From positions 871,849-935,848 of the forward strand of contig JASKMD010000029.1 in NCBI GenBank assembly GCA_030144725.1: 64,000 nt of DNA. Direction: 5' to 3'. Positions 1 to 43,200 of the stretch are shown here, piece after piece. The stretch comes from Haematococcus lacustris. Its lineage: Eukaryota; Chlorophyta; Chlorophyceae; Chlamydomonadales; Haematococcaceae. The translations under genes and the position numbers were made by a program. Numbering within the stretch: the stretch's first letter is position 1; each line of letters begins with the position of its first letter. The notes below the pieces were generated by a model. The model saw only the letters and a program-made list of their open reading frames with translations. It did not search any database and was not told the origin of the DNA.

Positions 1-154
1 AGATGGCAGCTGATGTTAGAGACAAGCAAGTGGCAGCAATCGCAGTGTAGAGGTATAGCATTGGCCACTTCAGGCCTTGAAGAAGCAGCTCCAGAAACAG
101 GTGCATACTGGTGAGGCCTCGACGGGCCAAGAGCCACCTGCACCTGCTTGGCCC

Positions 155-463
155 TTATGACCTGACTTGCAGGCACGCTCCTGGTGCCTTGTGCCCTGGC
201 ATGCTGAGCTGCTGCTGCTGCCCTTGTTTTGCATCGGCAGGGTGGCTGGCTATGAAGCTTAGCATGCTGCCCCTGCTGCAGCCAGCAGCCCTAGTTGTCC
301 TCTTCCTACGGTCGACAACCCGGCTGGACAGCCCTAATAGCAGCAAATCCATGTTGTCTGCTAGCACTACTGTGATGGCCATTACAACACTCCAGGCCTG
401 CTGAGCTGCTTTCAACGCTTGATTCTCTTCCGGGGCCTGACCAAGCCCAGCCCACCAAGCCAC
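155..463 (-). other. unassigned open stretch downstream of the SEC23 exons
   Basis: An open minus-strand frame starts after a possible acceptor (TGGTCAG) near 450 and reads APEENQALKAAQQAWSVVMA onward, a helical, partly hydrophobic stretch. It does not resemble the SEC23 trunk that should follow the zinc finger. It may be a chance frame in an intron or an exon of something else. I assign no function. Confidence 0.15.
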
Positions 464-486
464 CCCTGCTGCTGCTGTCCATGCTG

Positions 487-1181
487 CTAGGCGCCTGCCT
501 GCTGTGTGCGTGGCAGAGTGTACTCGATGGTGGAGAAGTTGGGGTAGAGCTCCGCTGGCGGCTGGGTCTCAGTGACGCCCTGGTAGCGGGTAGGGAAGTG
601 GTTGCGGCCGATGCACATGGGGCAGATCCACACCTGCAGCCCACCATGCCCACCATGGCACAGCCGTGAGCACACAGGCCGCTCACAAAGGTGGTTGTAG
701 TGCTGGGGTGCAGCAGCGGTACGTATGCAGGTCCACTTCGGCTTTGAGTGAAGCGGCAGGTTTTAGATTTGCAAAGGGTAGCTGCAGACCTCATTGGCCA
801 CAGGCCCTCTCTCCTTATTAGTGCAGACTGGGTTAGCCTGGAGATGCTGGGACTTTTACATGAGCAGAGCAGCACGGTGGAGAGGCACACACCTTAGAGT
901 AGTAGTCCACCCTGGCATAAGGATTGAGCACTGCTGTGCACTGTTTGCACATCACGGGCTCGTATGGAAGCACCTGCAGTGGGTTTAGTTTCGCAGTTAC
1001 CAGCACAACCCACAAGTGTAAGTACAGTACGTCTTACCTGCAGATTAGGCAGCTTCTTGTTGGGTGTGTACAGCGCTGCGAAAGGGATGACGGACTTCGT
1101 TGCCTCCAACTTGCTGTTTGGCCATATGTTCCAAGTAAGCCGCACGCCATCGATCTCCTCCAGCTGTGCAAAGTCCGTCAT
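487..1181 (-). CDS. SEC23: SEC23-like COPII coat protein, 5' exons only (partial)
   Basis: SEC23 is the GTPase-activating subunit of the inner COPII coat that forms vesicles at the endoplasmic reticulum. Three minus-strand exons can be read: 1038-1181 (48 codons from the ATG), 893-973 (27 codons) and about 499-633 (45 codons), all joined in phase 0. Exon 1 has the family N-terminus ([20 protein letters not shown]). Exons 2 and 3 supply a zinc finger, MCKQC then ICPMC, followed by [20 protein letters not shown], which is highly typical of SEC23. After [12 protein letters not shown] the frame meets a stop unless a GC donor (CAG|GCAGGC) is used at about 498. The trunk, helical and gelsolin-like domains are not found before position 1, so the gene either continues off the edge or is a truncated copy. 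Family identity is strong; completeness is unknown. Confidence 0.85.
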
Positions 1182-1522
1182 TTCCTCCCTCCTCCAGGTC
1201 GAGTGCGAACCTGTCCCGATCTAGTAGGACTACTCCAACCGCAGCATGCTTCCCAACCGTGCACCCCGGGCACTTGCGGCAGTTGCGGATCCTGCGTTAG
1301 CCTCGCAAGACTTTACTGGCGCCAAGTTTTAATCCCTACAGCCCTCATGCAACACCAAAATAAAGCATGAGTTGTAATCAAACACAGGCTGCGAGATCGC
1401 TGTTGTAAAGGCTACTGACAGTGTGCCTAATGCCCACTTCAGCTCAGCCTTCTGGTGTGTGTGCCTCCAGGCTACTACTAGCAAGAGCTCTACCCTACTC
1501 TATAGCTCTTACTCACACACAT

Positions 1523-1537
1523 CCCCTTCGTGAGGGG
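1523..1537 (-). other. short perfect hairpin just downstream of the family-1 coding end
   Basis: CCCCT-TCGTG-AGGGG forms a 5-bp perfect stem about 40 bp past the stop codon of the 1578-2036 gene. Bacterial TnpB elements have hairpins in the right end, part of which is the guide-RNA scaffold. The position fits that pattern, but a 5-bp stem can occur by chance. Confidence 0.3.
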
Positions 1538-1577
1538 TTTGGTATCTTGTTTTCTTGGATTGTCTTGCTGTAGCTGG

Positions 1578-2036
1578 CTATCGCCGCCACTTGCGCCGCC
1601 ACTTACGCAGCAGGGCCTTGTCGGGCAGGTACACCCACTCCTGGCCTGGCCGGCCTGGCTTTGGCATGGCTGGGCGGCCATCCCAGTAGCACAGCTCAGT
1701 GGGACGTGGGCCTGGGCCAACTGCACAGCGGCGGATGTTCAGCGCGGCTGACACGTCCCGGTCATAGAACCTGCACATGGTGTGGGAGTTGCATGAAGTC
1801 AAGTCATGTGCCATGTCATGTGTCACCTCATGTGGGATATGTTGCAGCCATGTACATGTGCATTGTCTGGTCATTGCTTACCTGATGTTGTAGCTTGTTG
1901 AGCTCATCAAGCCCCTGACTTGGGAACGCTTCGCCTCGCTGACTTGGGAACGCTTCGCCTCGTCGCGGTCCTCAATGTCACTGTCCGGGTCCTCCGGCAC
2001 TGGCCTAGGCACGGTTCGTCTTTTTTTCTTAGCCAT
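1578..2036 (-). CDS. internally shortened TnpB/Fanzor-type mobile-element protein (family 1)
   Basis: Two exons, 1882-2036 and 1578-1770, join in frame across a GTAAGC...GCAG intron and give 115 residues. The first exon begins MAKKKRRTVPRP, a basic stretch that looks like a nuclear localisation signal, followed by an acidic segment and a tandem 25-bp duplication (AKRSQV twice). The second exon starts FYDRDVSAALNIRR, which matches the RuvC-III block (DRDxNAAxNI) of IS200/IS605 TnpB and eukaryotic Fanzor proteins, then LCYWDGRP and a basic KWRRKWRR end. The RuvC-I, RuvC-II and zinc-finger segments are absent, so it cannot be a working nuclease. It looks like an internal-deletion derivative that kept both termini. 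It lies upstream of the SEC23 start and is unrelated to it. The family call rests on the RuvC-III motif; element borders are not defined. Confidence 0.6.
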
Positions 2037-2808
2037 AGAAAACAACATCGTCAAGCCATCACAAATACTAGGAATTATCGGTTTTGTTTGTTTGCATTTG
2101 CGGTTTTGTTTGTTTGTTTGTCGTCTTCGCCGACCTGTGTCAGCGGCAAGACGTAGATCCGACGTTGTTGAGTTTTCACGCACTTCGGGCTTCACGCACT
2201 TCTGGCTTCAATCACTTCACATAAACATAATAGGACACAATATTATATATATCATATCATATTATAGGCACCATTTACTGGCACCAACCGACGAACGACC
2301 TGCCCTCATGGTCTAGACAACCTGCCATGTTGCCAAGGTGGCACACTGCACGCATTGCACAGTGGTTAGGAATGAAGCTAGCTACCTTGGGGATGAGATC
2401 ACGTACACATAGGATGAAGCTTGGCGGGTGGAAGCCTGCGGACTGCGGCGTGCCCCATGAAGGGCCATGTTGGCCCCAAGCTGCGGCACTGAAGCAACTC
2501 TGAGGAGGCCCTAGTAGCAGGGTGGGAGTGTATACAAATAACTAGCTGTGGCTGGGAATTGAAGACAATCATGTGCTTGGAGTGTTCTGCAGCACCAAAT
2601 GTGGGGACTGGGGTTGGAGGACAAGAAGCACCAGAGCCACTCCGCGCCCATATCGAAAGGGCTAAAAGGTGTTCAGATGTGTTCAGGTGTGTTCAGGTCC
2701 CACAGGTGAATTTGTAATGGAGATCACTTACGCCCCACATGACTGCATGAAGGCCAAATGGCGAAGGCCCACTACTGGACGCATGGGCCATGTGCACCCG
2801 CACAATAG
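2037..2808. other. intergenic stretch, no gene recognised
   Basis: This lies between the family-1 element and the kinesin start. It includes a locally AT-rich patch (about 2215-2275) and a short run of GTGTTCAG repeats near 2670-2698. I see no recognisable coding or RNA gene. The left end of the family-1 element should be somewhere in 2037-2200. Confidence 0.4.
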
Positions 2809-17300
<14,492 letters not shown>

Positions 17301-17943
17301 GTGGGCGGCACCGCGGCTTTCTCTGGCTCCAGACCGTGACGGGCGGCGGAAGATGACGGGTTGTTGATACAGCGCAACGTCCGGCAAGCGTGGCTCAAAT
17401 CCAACGTTTGGAACAAGCGCGGTAGAAAGCAGGACTGTGTATGCATTTTGTGCATAGGTTGTATAGGCTGCTGGGCCATTCACCTATGCAATGTCATGCA
17501 TGTGTTGTCATTCCAATGCTGAATAACAACAATCCGAAGGAGCCATTCGATAGGTCTGGCCGTTCATACCGGGGCCATGCAATACATGATCTTCGCATCG
17601 TACGTTGTAGATACATAGGCTTGCAGGGCTGCAAGTGTGCGCAGCTGACCGAGCGTTGCTTGAGCACCAACTTCATCTCGGAGCGACGATGCGTGGGGGA
17701 AGGGTGGGGTGGAGTGGGAACGGGCGCGCCATCAGACCAGTTGCTTGCCGCCATCGATGTCGACACATAATTACCGATGCCGCGTAGTCCCTGTCGGTCG
17801 GGTCGAGCCATGACCAGCCGTGGACAAAGTCCAGGCCGCGGGAAGCAGGTGCTGGGAGGCATGCGACGCCGAGAGTGCGATGTCTCGCAATGTCCCACCG
17901 AAGTCAGGCGGACCCGACGGCGTGCGCCGTGCGGGTAGCAGGC
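17301..17943. other. kinesin 3' region, no confident exon
   Basis: The last recognised kinesin exon ends at a donor (AAACAG|GTGGGC) at 17300, so at least one more exon is expected. Frames around 17820-17935 are open on the plus strand but have no recognisable features. I see no other gene here. Confidence 0.4.
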
Positions 17944-18384
17944 TCAGGAGTCGCTAGTGTTGCCCTCGTCCATCATCATAGACAGCGACCTGTGCCAGCA
18001 CCCCCAACATACGCCGCATGAGTCGTATGAAGAGGCGCAAGGCCACCAAGGCGTGTGATAGGGTGCTGCTGAAGCCCCCTTTTTCTCCTGCCTTGCCTTC
18101 AGCCACTGTGGCCCGGGGTCATGAACCGTCAGTGGCACCAGCAGCTATGGACAGGGCAGGAAGGAGCAGGGCAGAGTGAGGGAGGTGGGTGCTGTTCCAG
18201 TGTGGCGCATACCCACCATCTTGCCTGCCCTGTCCAAGGCTGCGAAGACCAAGAAGTCACAAAAGATGCAAGCTTGATGTGCGGTTGCTACAACACCACT
18301 GAGAGCACTGCTGCTGCAGCACTGCACTTGTAAACATGCATGGAGCAGGTGGTGCAGGGCTGCAGTGCCCACAGCAGACCTGTA

Positions 18385-18610
18385 GTATGCAGCATCATTC
18401 CTGGCTTTCTCCAATGCAAACTGCAGCCGCTCCAGCTGCTTCTTCTCCAACTCAATTGCCTTCTCGCTTTCTTGGTGGATCATCTGACAGCAGGCAGGCA
18501 GGCATCACTATGCTTGGCACAGGGATGGCAGGCAGGCAGGCAGGCAAGCATCACCCTCCTCCTTAGTGGGGAGGTCAGCTGGGCAGGCAGTGATCTCAAG
18601 CCGTTACTAC

Positions 18611-18683
<73 letters not shown>

Positions 18684-19849
18684 CACAGGGTGTTGCTTAC
18701 CACTACCCTTGTCTTCACAGACGTCGTGATTGCACGGAACCCATGCACATGCTTACTGGCATCGGGCAGTCAGGCAAGCAGCAGGCTGCAGGCAGCAGGA
18801 TACAGGCACCACTGCAGACTTGAGGCAAGCAGCAGGCAGTAGGGCCAGCTCTTCACAGCTCCCACCTGCAGCTTCATCAACGTTGCCCTGCATGCCATGA
18901 TTGCTGCCCTCAACACCTCCTCCTGGGCTGAGATACGGCTGCAGGGCGCCAGGCAGGAGCAAATCAGCAGGTCAGCATGGCAGCATTGCTGCCAGCTGCA
19001 GGGTGGGTATCAGCTGCAACTAACGCCCTGCTCTGTTCTCCATACTCTTGTAGTCAAACATGGCACCAAGGAAGAGGCAGCCAAGGGCAGCACAGCATTG
19101 TGACCGCAGCCAAAAGCTCCAGCTATGTGGCAAACGCATGGGTGCTAGAGGAAGCATGGGTTTTGGAGGGAGGCAACTCCGTCACACGCTGCCTGTCTGC
19201 CGGGCTTTTCACCCAGGCTGAATTGCAGTGTGGCTGACTGGGGCATCGGCACCTCACTTTTCATCGTTCAGCCTCTCTTGGCCCTCCAGCAGGCTAGCTG
19301 TGCCGTTGCGGGACAATGCAGACGCCAATGCGGACTGTATGGCATGCAGGCAGTGGTGGCAGGTTAGTTGCATGCTTGCACAAACATGTGGTTTTAGCAC
19401 TAGAAGCACCCCCAGACAAAGCTTGCCCTAGGAATTGGCTTGCTGTGGAGGGTGTGATGCTTGAGGGACCGCGAGAGGTGACTGCACCTTGAAGCTGTCA
19501 TCAAACAAACCATGAGAGGCAGCAGCTGCCTCTTCCACAAAGGGTGCTGCGGGCACACAAAACATGGACCCTTGTTGCTGCTCGGAGTACAAGCATGGTC
19601 TCAATGCGTCAGCTAGTGGAAGAGGCATAGCAGCTGGATGTGTAAGAAGAAAGGCTTACCAATGGGCTCATCTGCACCCAACTCCCCAACATGCTTGCGT
19701 GCCCGCACTTTCACCAATGCGCGACGCTGGCGTGAGCTCCATGGCTGTATAATACGCCTACAGTCGTGTGGTGCATTGCGTTTTTGCCCGTCAAATGCGA
19801 GGTTGGCTCGTGACGAGGCAGGCAGAGGTGGGCGAAACACGGAAAGCAT
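18385..19849 (-). CDS. probable organelle-targeted coiled-coil protein, function unknown
   Basis: The ATG is at 19849. Exons by phase: 19660-19849, 19488-19546, 19258-19334, about 18870-18945 and about 18385-18480. The first exon starts MLSVFRPPLPASSRANLAFD and becomes Arg-rich (RQRRALVKVRAR) before an acidic segment, which resembles a plastid or mitochondrial transit peptide with a cleavage-like site. The later exons (EEAAAASHGLFDDSFK, RISAQEEVLRAAIMACRATL, IELEKKQLERLQFALEKARN) are strongly helical. The spliced product ends in a predicted coiled coil. Further 3' exons toward about 17950 are possible, including one with a hydrophobic helix (ALVALRLFIRLMRRMLGVL), but their junctions are uncertain. 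It converges with the kinesin gene. I recognise no family. Confidence 0.5.
18604..18685. repeat. (CAGG)n tetramer array
   Basis: About 20 CAGG units plus scattered shorter runs at 18490-18545. They lie in an intron of the minus-strand coiled-coil gene. AGRQ/LPAC frames here are artefacts. Confidence 0.85.
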
Positions 19850-19888
19850 CGCAGCGTCAATTGATCATCAGATAACGCTAGTTTGGTT

Positions 19889-20925
19889 CTACGTTGCACT
19901 TATCTTCGAGGTGGATGATTCCGTTTGTCCATGCGACTCATGCGCAAGGGACACATTGTAGAAGTCAAAAAGGTTCAGTACGACCCTCCTGCCAACCCAT
20001 TCCAGCAGGCAGTGTTTGTCCAACACAATGGTGAGTGGACCAATGTCTAGCCCGAGCTCCTTCTTTGCGAACCACGGATCCTCGCAAAAACCAAAATGTG
20101 TCATACGCATGTGGCCGCCACAAGCAAAGGCATGCTCGTCCCTCAACGACTGGATGGCCAAGCCCGTGAGGAGGCTGGGCCTCCTCGTGCATAGGTCAGG
20201 CAGGGCGGGGGCGGGGGCGGGGGCGGGGGCGGGGGCGGGGGCGGGGGCGGGGGCGGGGGCGGGGGCGGGGGCGGGGGCGGGGGCGGGGGCGGGGCGGGGG
20301 CGGGGGAGGGGGCGGGGGCGGGGGCGGGGGCGGGGGCGGGGGCGGGGGCGGGGGCGGGGGCGGGGGCGGGGGCGGGGGGCGGGGGCGGGGGCGAGGGCGG
20401 GGGCGGGGGCGGGGGCGGGGGCGGGGGCGGGGGCGGGGGCGGGGGCATGCCCTGATGCCCTGATGCCCTGATGCGCTGATGCCCTGATGCCCCGATGCCT
20501 TGATGCCCTGACGCACGCCTGGCATGAACTGTGTTGCAACCCCTTCAGAGCATACAGCTTGCAGCTCATGAACCTAGCTGCTGTGAGCCATCCTGAGCCA
20601 TCCTAGGAAGCCATCCTGAATGCTGTCTTAATTGAAAGCTGTCTTAAAAGCTGTTGGTGCAAGTCCAGCGCATGTCGGCAGTGGGTCTAGCTGGTGCTGC
20701 CGCTGCAGGCACCCGTGCATCCAGGCCGTTACGCAGGCTGTGGCAAAGTGGGCACTTTCCCACATCAGTCGCCCCATCCTCTGCCCGGCCATCTCAGCAC
20801 ACAAACAGCAAAGCATCAGAGTCGGCAGTAAAGATTACAGCCGCACTAACCAGTTTGGTAGGATCAACCTCAACGGCCTCTGCCCCGGTCGGTTTATATC
20901 TCTTAGCATAACTCATCGGCGCCAT
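19889..20925 (-). CDS. unrecognised protein, two or three exons
   Basis: A convincing first exon runs 20925 to 20851 (25 codons, MAPMSYAKRYKPTGAEAVEV...) and ends at a good donor (AAACTG|GTTAGT). A terminal exon, about 20195-19889, reads SLRDEHAFACGGHMRMTHFG, then CEDPWFAKKELGLDIGPLTI and LEWVGRRVVLNLFDFYNVSL to a stop. Its composition is natural and not repeat-derived. A middle exon around 20760-20665 with KCPLCHSLRNG is possible. The intron between them holds a 240-bp GGGGGC array. The stop lies only about 40 bp from the next ATG on the same strand, so a single gene with 19849 is conceivable. I recognise no domain. Confidence 0.4.
20203..20447 (+). repeat. (GGGGGC)n array, strongly G-quadruplex-prone
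   Basis: About 40 G5C units with a few variants, followed by eight or so TGATGCCC-type units (20449-20515). On the plus strand it is G-rich, so on the sense (minus) strand of the local gene it is a C-rich intron. Confidence 0.9.
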
Positions 20926-21121
20926 GCAAAAAGTTTAGGAGCCCGCCCCACGCATGAAGCGTTCCTGAGAAGCACCCAAATGTGCCTGCTGGCCTAGACG
21001 TCTGTATGTTTCTAAATCAGCGTCACGGCATGATTTCCGTTGTGCCGCGCCAGCGTATCCCTGCCTCTCGGCTGGACTACGCTAACCAATAACAGCTGGC
21101 TGACGCGACGTCTGTCAAGGA

Positions 21122-38464
<17,343 letters not shown>

Positions 38465-40290
38465 GGCGCGGGCGGTGGGGTGCAGCCCAGGGAGGTGGAG
38501 GTGGGTTGCTATGGGCAGGGAAAGCGTTTCACTGGTGTATAGGGCAAGGTGGGGCAGGGCAGGGTGGGGCAGGGCGGGGCAGGGCAGCTTGTCAGAGCAT
38601 TGTGTAGCTCACAGCAGCTGGGTGGCAGGGAAGTGGCTGCGACTGTGCACGGCAGACAGGGATACAGCGGGCAATGATGAGTGAGGTCTGGGGCTGTCCC
38701 GCGATTAGGAGGAGGGGTCAGCAGAGAAGGTTGGCCAGGACCTGGGGAGGATTAGTGCTGCCACCTAACTGAACCAGACCTAATCTCATCTGGGGACCCT
38801 AAGGGAGTCATACTGAGCTGTGGCGCAGCTTTGAGGGTTTGCAGGGAGTGTTATTGGCTCGGCTCGGCTGCTGGCAGGCTTGAAAACCTGTGGAGATGGG
38901 CATTGGGGGTTGAGGGGTGGCATCCGGAAACCGTCCCTGCATGCTGATGTTCTTTGAGACGGCTGACAGACTGAGGTATGCAAGGTATCCGGACTGACTC
39001 GGGAGCATTGCACGACTGACTGTGTAAGCCACGAGTTGCTTGAGCTGAATACTGATGTGGCTGGGACAAGAGGCAGGCTCTCCGCAGCCCCTGAAACAGG
39101 GCCTGGCTAGGCCTCCCCAACTTACCACTTCTTCAGCTTGTTCCAATGTCACGCTTGTGTGAGTCACGTGTCATGGTTGCCAGCGCATGAATGCATGTGA
39201 ACCAAGTAGCTCCATGTGATGCTTGTTACACGCACCCCAGGGGCAAGCATTATGCTCCCTGCGGCTGCCACCATGCCCACTGCCGGACTGCCGGCCCCTG
39301 CGCAGGGGCAGATCCAGATCCATATGACTTGTACCTGCACTGGAATTGCGCAGTGCAGACATGCCGGGTCACACGCTTGACTATGACAGCTTTTGACATG
39401 CAATGCTCTCTTTGCTTACGGCCACATCCTGCTGCTGCCGTGTCTCTAGGGTTGGGTTCTGACACGTTGAGTACTGAATTGCATGGCTTTTGCAACGTTC
39501 GTTGTAGCGCATGGAGCCTGGAGCTGTGCAGGCAACACTCTGTACCTCAATGCCCATGCCAACGAAACGGTTGAGATGGGTAGGGAGATGATTGGGAAAA
39601 GTCTCAGGGTTTTTGTTCAGTGCGGGTCGGCATGTCTGCTGCATGTCATGCAGGCCTGGGCTGCACCCTGCACTAGCCTGGTTAGCCTGGTTGTGCCTGG
39701 ATGTGCATGTGACACAGACTGTAATGTGACATTTTTCTAACAAAGCGACAATCCAGCGACAGCTCACATCGCGTTATGGCTAAGAAGAACCGGAAGGGCA
39801 GCGGCAAGTACTTGACACCTGGATGGGCTAGTTAGCATTATGTTGACCTCACTTTCGCCCCACTTTTCCTCGGATGGGCGAATGGTGCCGGCACTCCGGT
39901 TGGATGGTGACGTGACACACACCCCAACACGGCCACCCCCCTCAGAGTGGCCGGCTATTTGACCTAAGTGACGCGCCTAATTGATGCTCCTAAGCGCATA
40001 GGAAGTATCTGCAGAGGAGTGTTTGCCACGATTTGCCTATGCCCTTACGGCACCGGTTAAGAAGATGTCGAGAAAGGTGTGCATGCGGCATGCATTCACG
40101 AATTCATGCAAGCCCGCTTCGGGCTTCCGAGGCGCCTTCAAACGTGCAGAGTTGGTTACTATAGCTTTGAAGCACTCAGACGCGCACCGAGCGGACTCAA
40201 AGCATTATTGCAGGGTGTCGCAGTGAGTGTTTGTGAGCGAGTGAAGGGCTTTTTGTAGCGTCGAAGGGCGCTGAGTTTGTCAGTCAAGAG
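38465..40290. other. intergenic region between the JmjC and p25-alpha genes
   Basis: No gene is recognised. It contains a short GGGGCAGGGC run (38550-38585) and, at 39760-39830, an orphan start-like segment described separately. Frames on both strands here lack domains and splice-consistent partners. Confidence 0.4.
39764..39832 (+). mobile_element. orphan N-terminal stub shared with 41840-41890 (possible element remnant)
   Basis: CATCGCGTTATGGCTAAGAA reads MAKKNRKGSGKY then stops after 18 codons. Nearly the same block (CATCGCGTGATGGCTAAGAA) occurs in inverse orientation at about 41863-41882 and reads MAKKIRLKWRP then stop. Both resemble the MAKKKRR start of the family-1 element at 2036. They may be left-end fragments of related elements; the evidence is short. 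Confidence 0.3.
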
Positions 40291-43200
40291 ATGACCTCGC
40301 AAGGGAGCGCCGGTGATATGCAAGCGGGAGGGGGGGCTGCTCCCGGCCTCGCCCACCTCAGGACTTCGAACTCGAGCATGAAGACGCGGCTTGCTCCAGG
40401 GCCTGGCAGGATGTCCATCACGGGCGAAAGCCAATGCAAGGGCGACGAGGAGCGGGTGCGTCGCCCGGCTCGCCTTTTCTGTAGCTGCTTCGACATCCAC
40501 GCCTGGCCGCCCTCTCTGCTCCCCTTGTCACCTGCCCTCGTCTTTCATTTTGACGCAGGTAGTATACATCAACCCTAGCAGCCTTGCCTCGGGCGGAATA
40601 GCAGAGAAGGCATCAGCAATTTTTCGAGTCTACGACACAGACGGGAAGAATGTGTTGGAACATGAGAACATGTGCGTAGGGGCATGGGGAGCCACTCTCC
40701 CTGGCATTCCCCAAGTGCTCTCAAAGCCTTCCCACTAGCTCAGCTCCCCACTCCCTGTGGAACGGAGATGATGCAATGACGCAATTCTCTTGCGCAGGAT
40801 GCTGGCTTTGGCAGAACTAGGCGTAATGAACGGGCTGACTGTGAAGAAGCTCAGTGAGTGGGCTGGAAGGAGAGCTGCCTGCAGCGCTAACTGTTGTGGT
40901 GCAACACACACACACATAAGCTTTGTGTCCACTGCACTCAGCAACTGTGCACCAGCATAACACGCAGCCCTCCACCTCGCCCAAAAATTAGTCCTGACTG
41001 TGGGCACTCAGCCGTGGATCCCTGGGCTGCTGTGCAGCTGACTCCAGAAGCCAGCCTAGATGAGCAAAGCCCCTCAGACGCTGGACACTTGTGGCACTGC
41101 ATAGCAGGAGCAGCAGCATTGGATGTCACACTCCACCATGCACCCCAATGCCCCTGTGTTCTTGTCTGAGGTGCCAGTCTACAAACACTGCCTGAGCATG
41201 AGTCATGGAATTTTGCTCGGCTCTGCCATGGCATCTGGTGCAGCAGCAACTGCAAGGGCCCCTAGCTGCGAGGAAGCTGCAACCCGCCTGCCATGCCCAA
41301 TGCTGACTGATGCAGCGGCGTGCCTCACCTCGACCTGCGTCATAACTTGGTTCAATACTACCACATTGGCCACAGCACCCATCCCCCAGCACTGCTGTCC
41401 GCTTCACCGTGTCATCATCTCCACCATCATCATTGCAACTCACATGGCGCTCGCACGGCGCCAGGCTGTCTGCTGCATGTCATGCTGGCCTGCGCTGCAC
41501 CCCTGCAGCTGAGATCCTGAGCATCGGCTCTGATGTGGGCACCAAGGGCCGCAGCTACTCCTTGCAAGAGTTTGTGTCCTTCTATGAGAGGCTGGCGCAC
41601 TACCAGGTACTGTAACCATGACTCTAACCATAACCACAACCACACCCCTAACCACAACCACAACCACACCCCTGACCCTGACCCTGTCCCAGCGGCATTA
41701 GCTATCCAGCACTCCAGCGGCAGCACTGCAACAATCCAACATACACCCTGAACAAGTCAATTGCAGTAGTGATGTTCACATGCCATGGTGCCTGCAGCAG
41801 CCCTCTTGTAAGTACCTGCAGCAGCCCTCTTGTCCCTCACTAGGGCCTCCATTTGAGCCGGATCTTCTTAGCCATCACGCGATGCGCATTAAGACGGGCG
41901 GTGGCCTTTGCAAGCAACTTGGGTTTTCCGTGACAATATACGGTTGTGTGACGCTTTAGCAGCACATGCCTAGGCCAGCCCAGTCCAGCCCAGCCCACTC
42001 AAGAGTTCCCAGCAGCATGAGTACCTGCAGCAGTCCCACCACACATGGGCATGGAACTGTCGTTGATGCCAGGCCCAGGGTCCGCTGCGTTCAACACACT
42101 GTCCCTGAGTGCACGTAAGCCAACTTCCCTGCACTACTGCCTAAACTCCTATGGGGCGACTAGCCAGTTGGGCATGACACTTGCACTAAACTAAGCTGAT
42201 GACAGCTTCGACATGGCACACTCTATAGTGCCACATCAGGCCCCTGCTGCTGCTGGGCCTGGGATGCTCAGTCTCACAGCTGCTTGTAGCCCAGGCCAGG
42301 CTAGTGCTTGTCCCTGTTGGGTAGCTTCAGCCTTGTAGGCCATTAGCACAGCTTGGCTCACCGTCTATATGCTGTCCATATGCTCCTGCAGCAGCACTGA
42401 AGACGGTCCTTTTTGTAGCTGCAGCAACGTAAAGTGCAGCAGCAGCCTGAGCATCATATGTATATTCCCACTTGGCCTGGCCTGACCTGGCCTGTTGCTC
42501 TGTGGCGTTGCAGGCTAAAGCCGCACGGCAGGAGCGCATCAAGTCGTTGAGCCGCACACCCGGCATCCCTGAGGGTGAGTGGGATAGCCTGCAAAGTCAT
42601 TCCTGAATCTGCATGCTGCTCTAGCCTAATCCACTGGCAGGGAGGTACAGAGCAGGGTGGGAAAGGAGAGGGAGGGAAGGACAGGGAGGGTAAGAATATA
42701 GAGACGATGCTGTTTTCACATCTCGTCTCACAACATGCTGACTTAGTGCACATACGCCAGACATGGACAAGGCCGGCACAACACTCCTGTCACTGGCTTT
42801 TGCAGGTGCCGAGAGCAACGAGCTTATCAAGCGCGTGTTCTGCAATTATTGCAAGGTGGGTCGGTGCATGGTGCCATGCAAGCGCGGGAGGGTGCTACTG
42901 CGACGCGGTTCGTTCCCTACGCGCTCCGCGCAACGAAACCACACCCGCGCCATCGCTTGTGCGCTCATTGGCTGACGTTCACGTGCGACCGTGCAGTACA
43001 CGGTAGGATCGGGACGCGTGACGTACAACGAGGCTGAGCCGCAAATGACTTCCACGCAGTACGTCAAGCTGTGCCAGGACCTGGGGTTGGTGCAACCCAG
43101 CGGTGAGTCCAGGGCGGCCTGACCGGAAGCTTTGGGTTGCGGTAGGCTGTGTGAGGTTTGTGGCTACCAACTACTGATTGTGGTCTCCCTCCTTTCCCTG

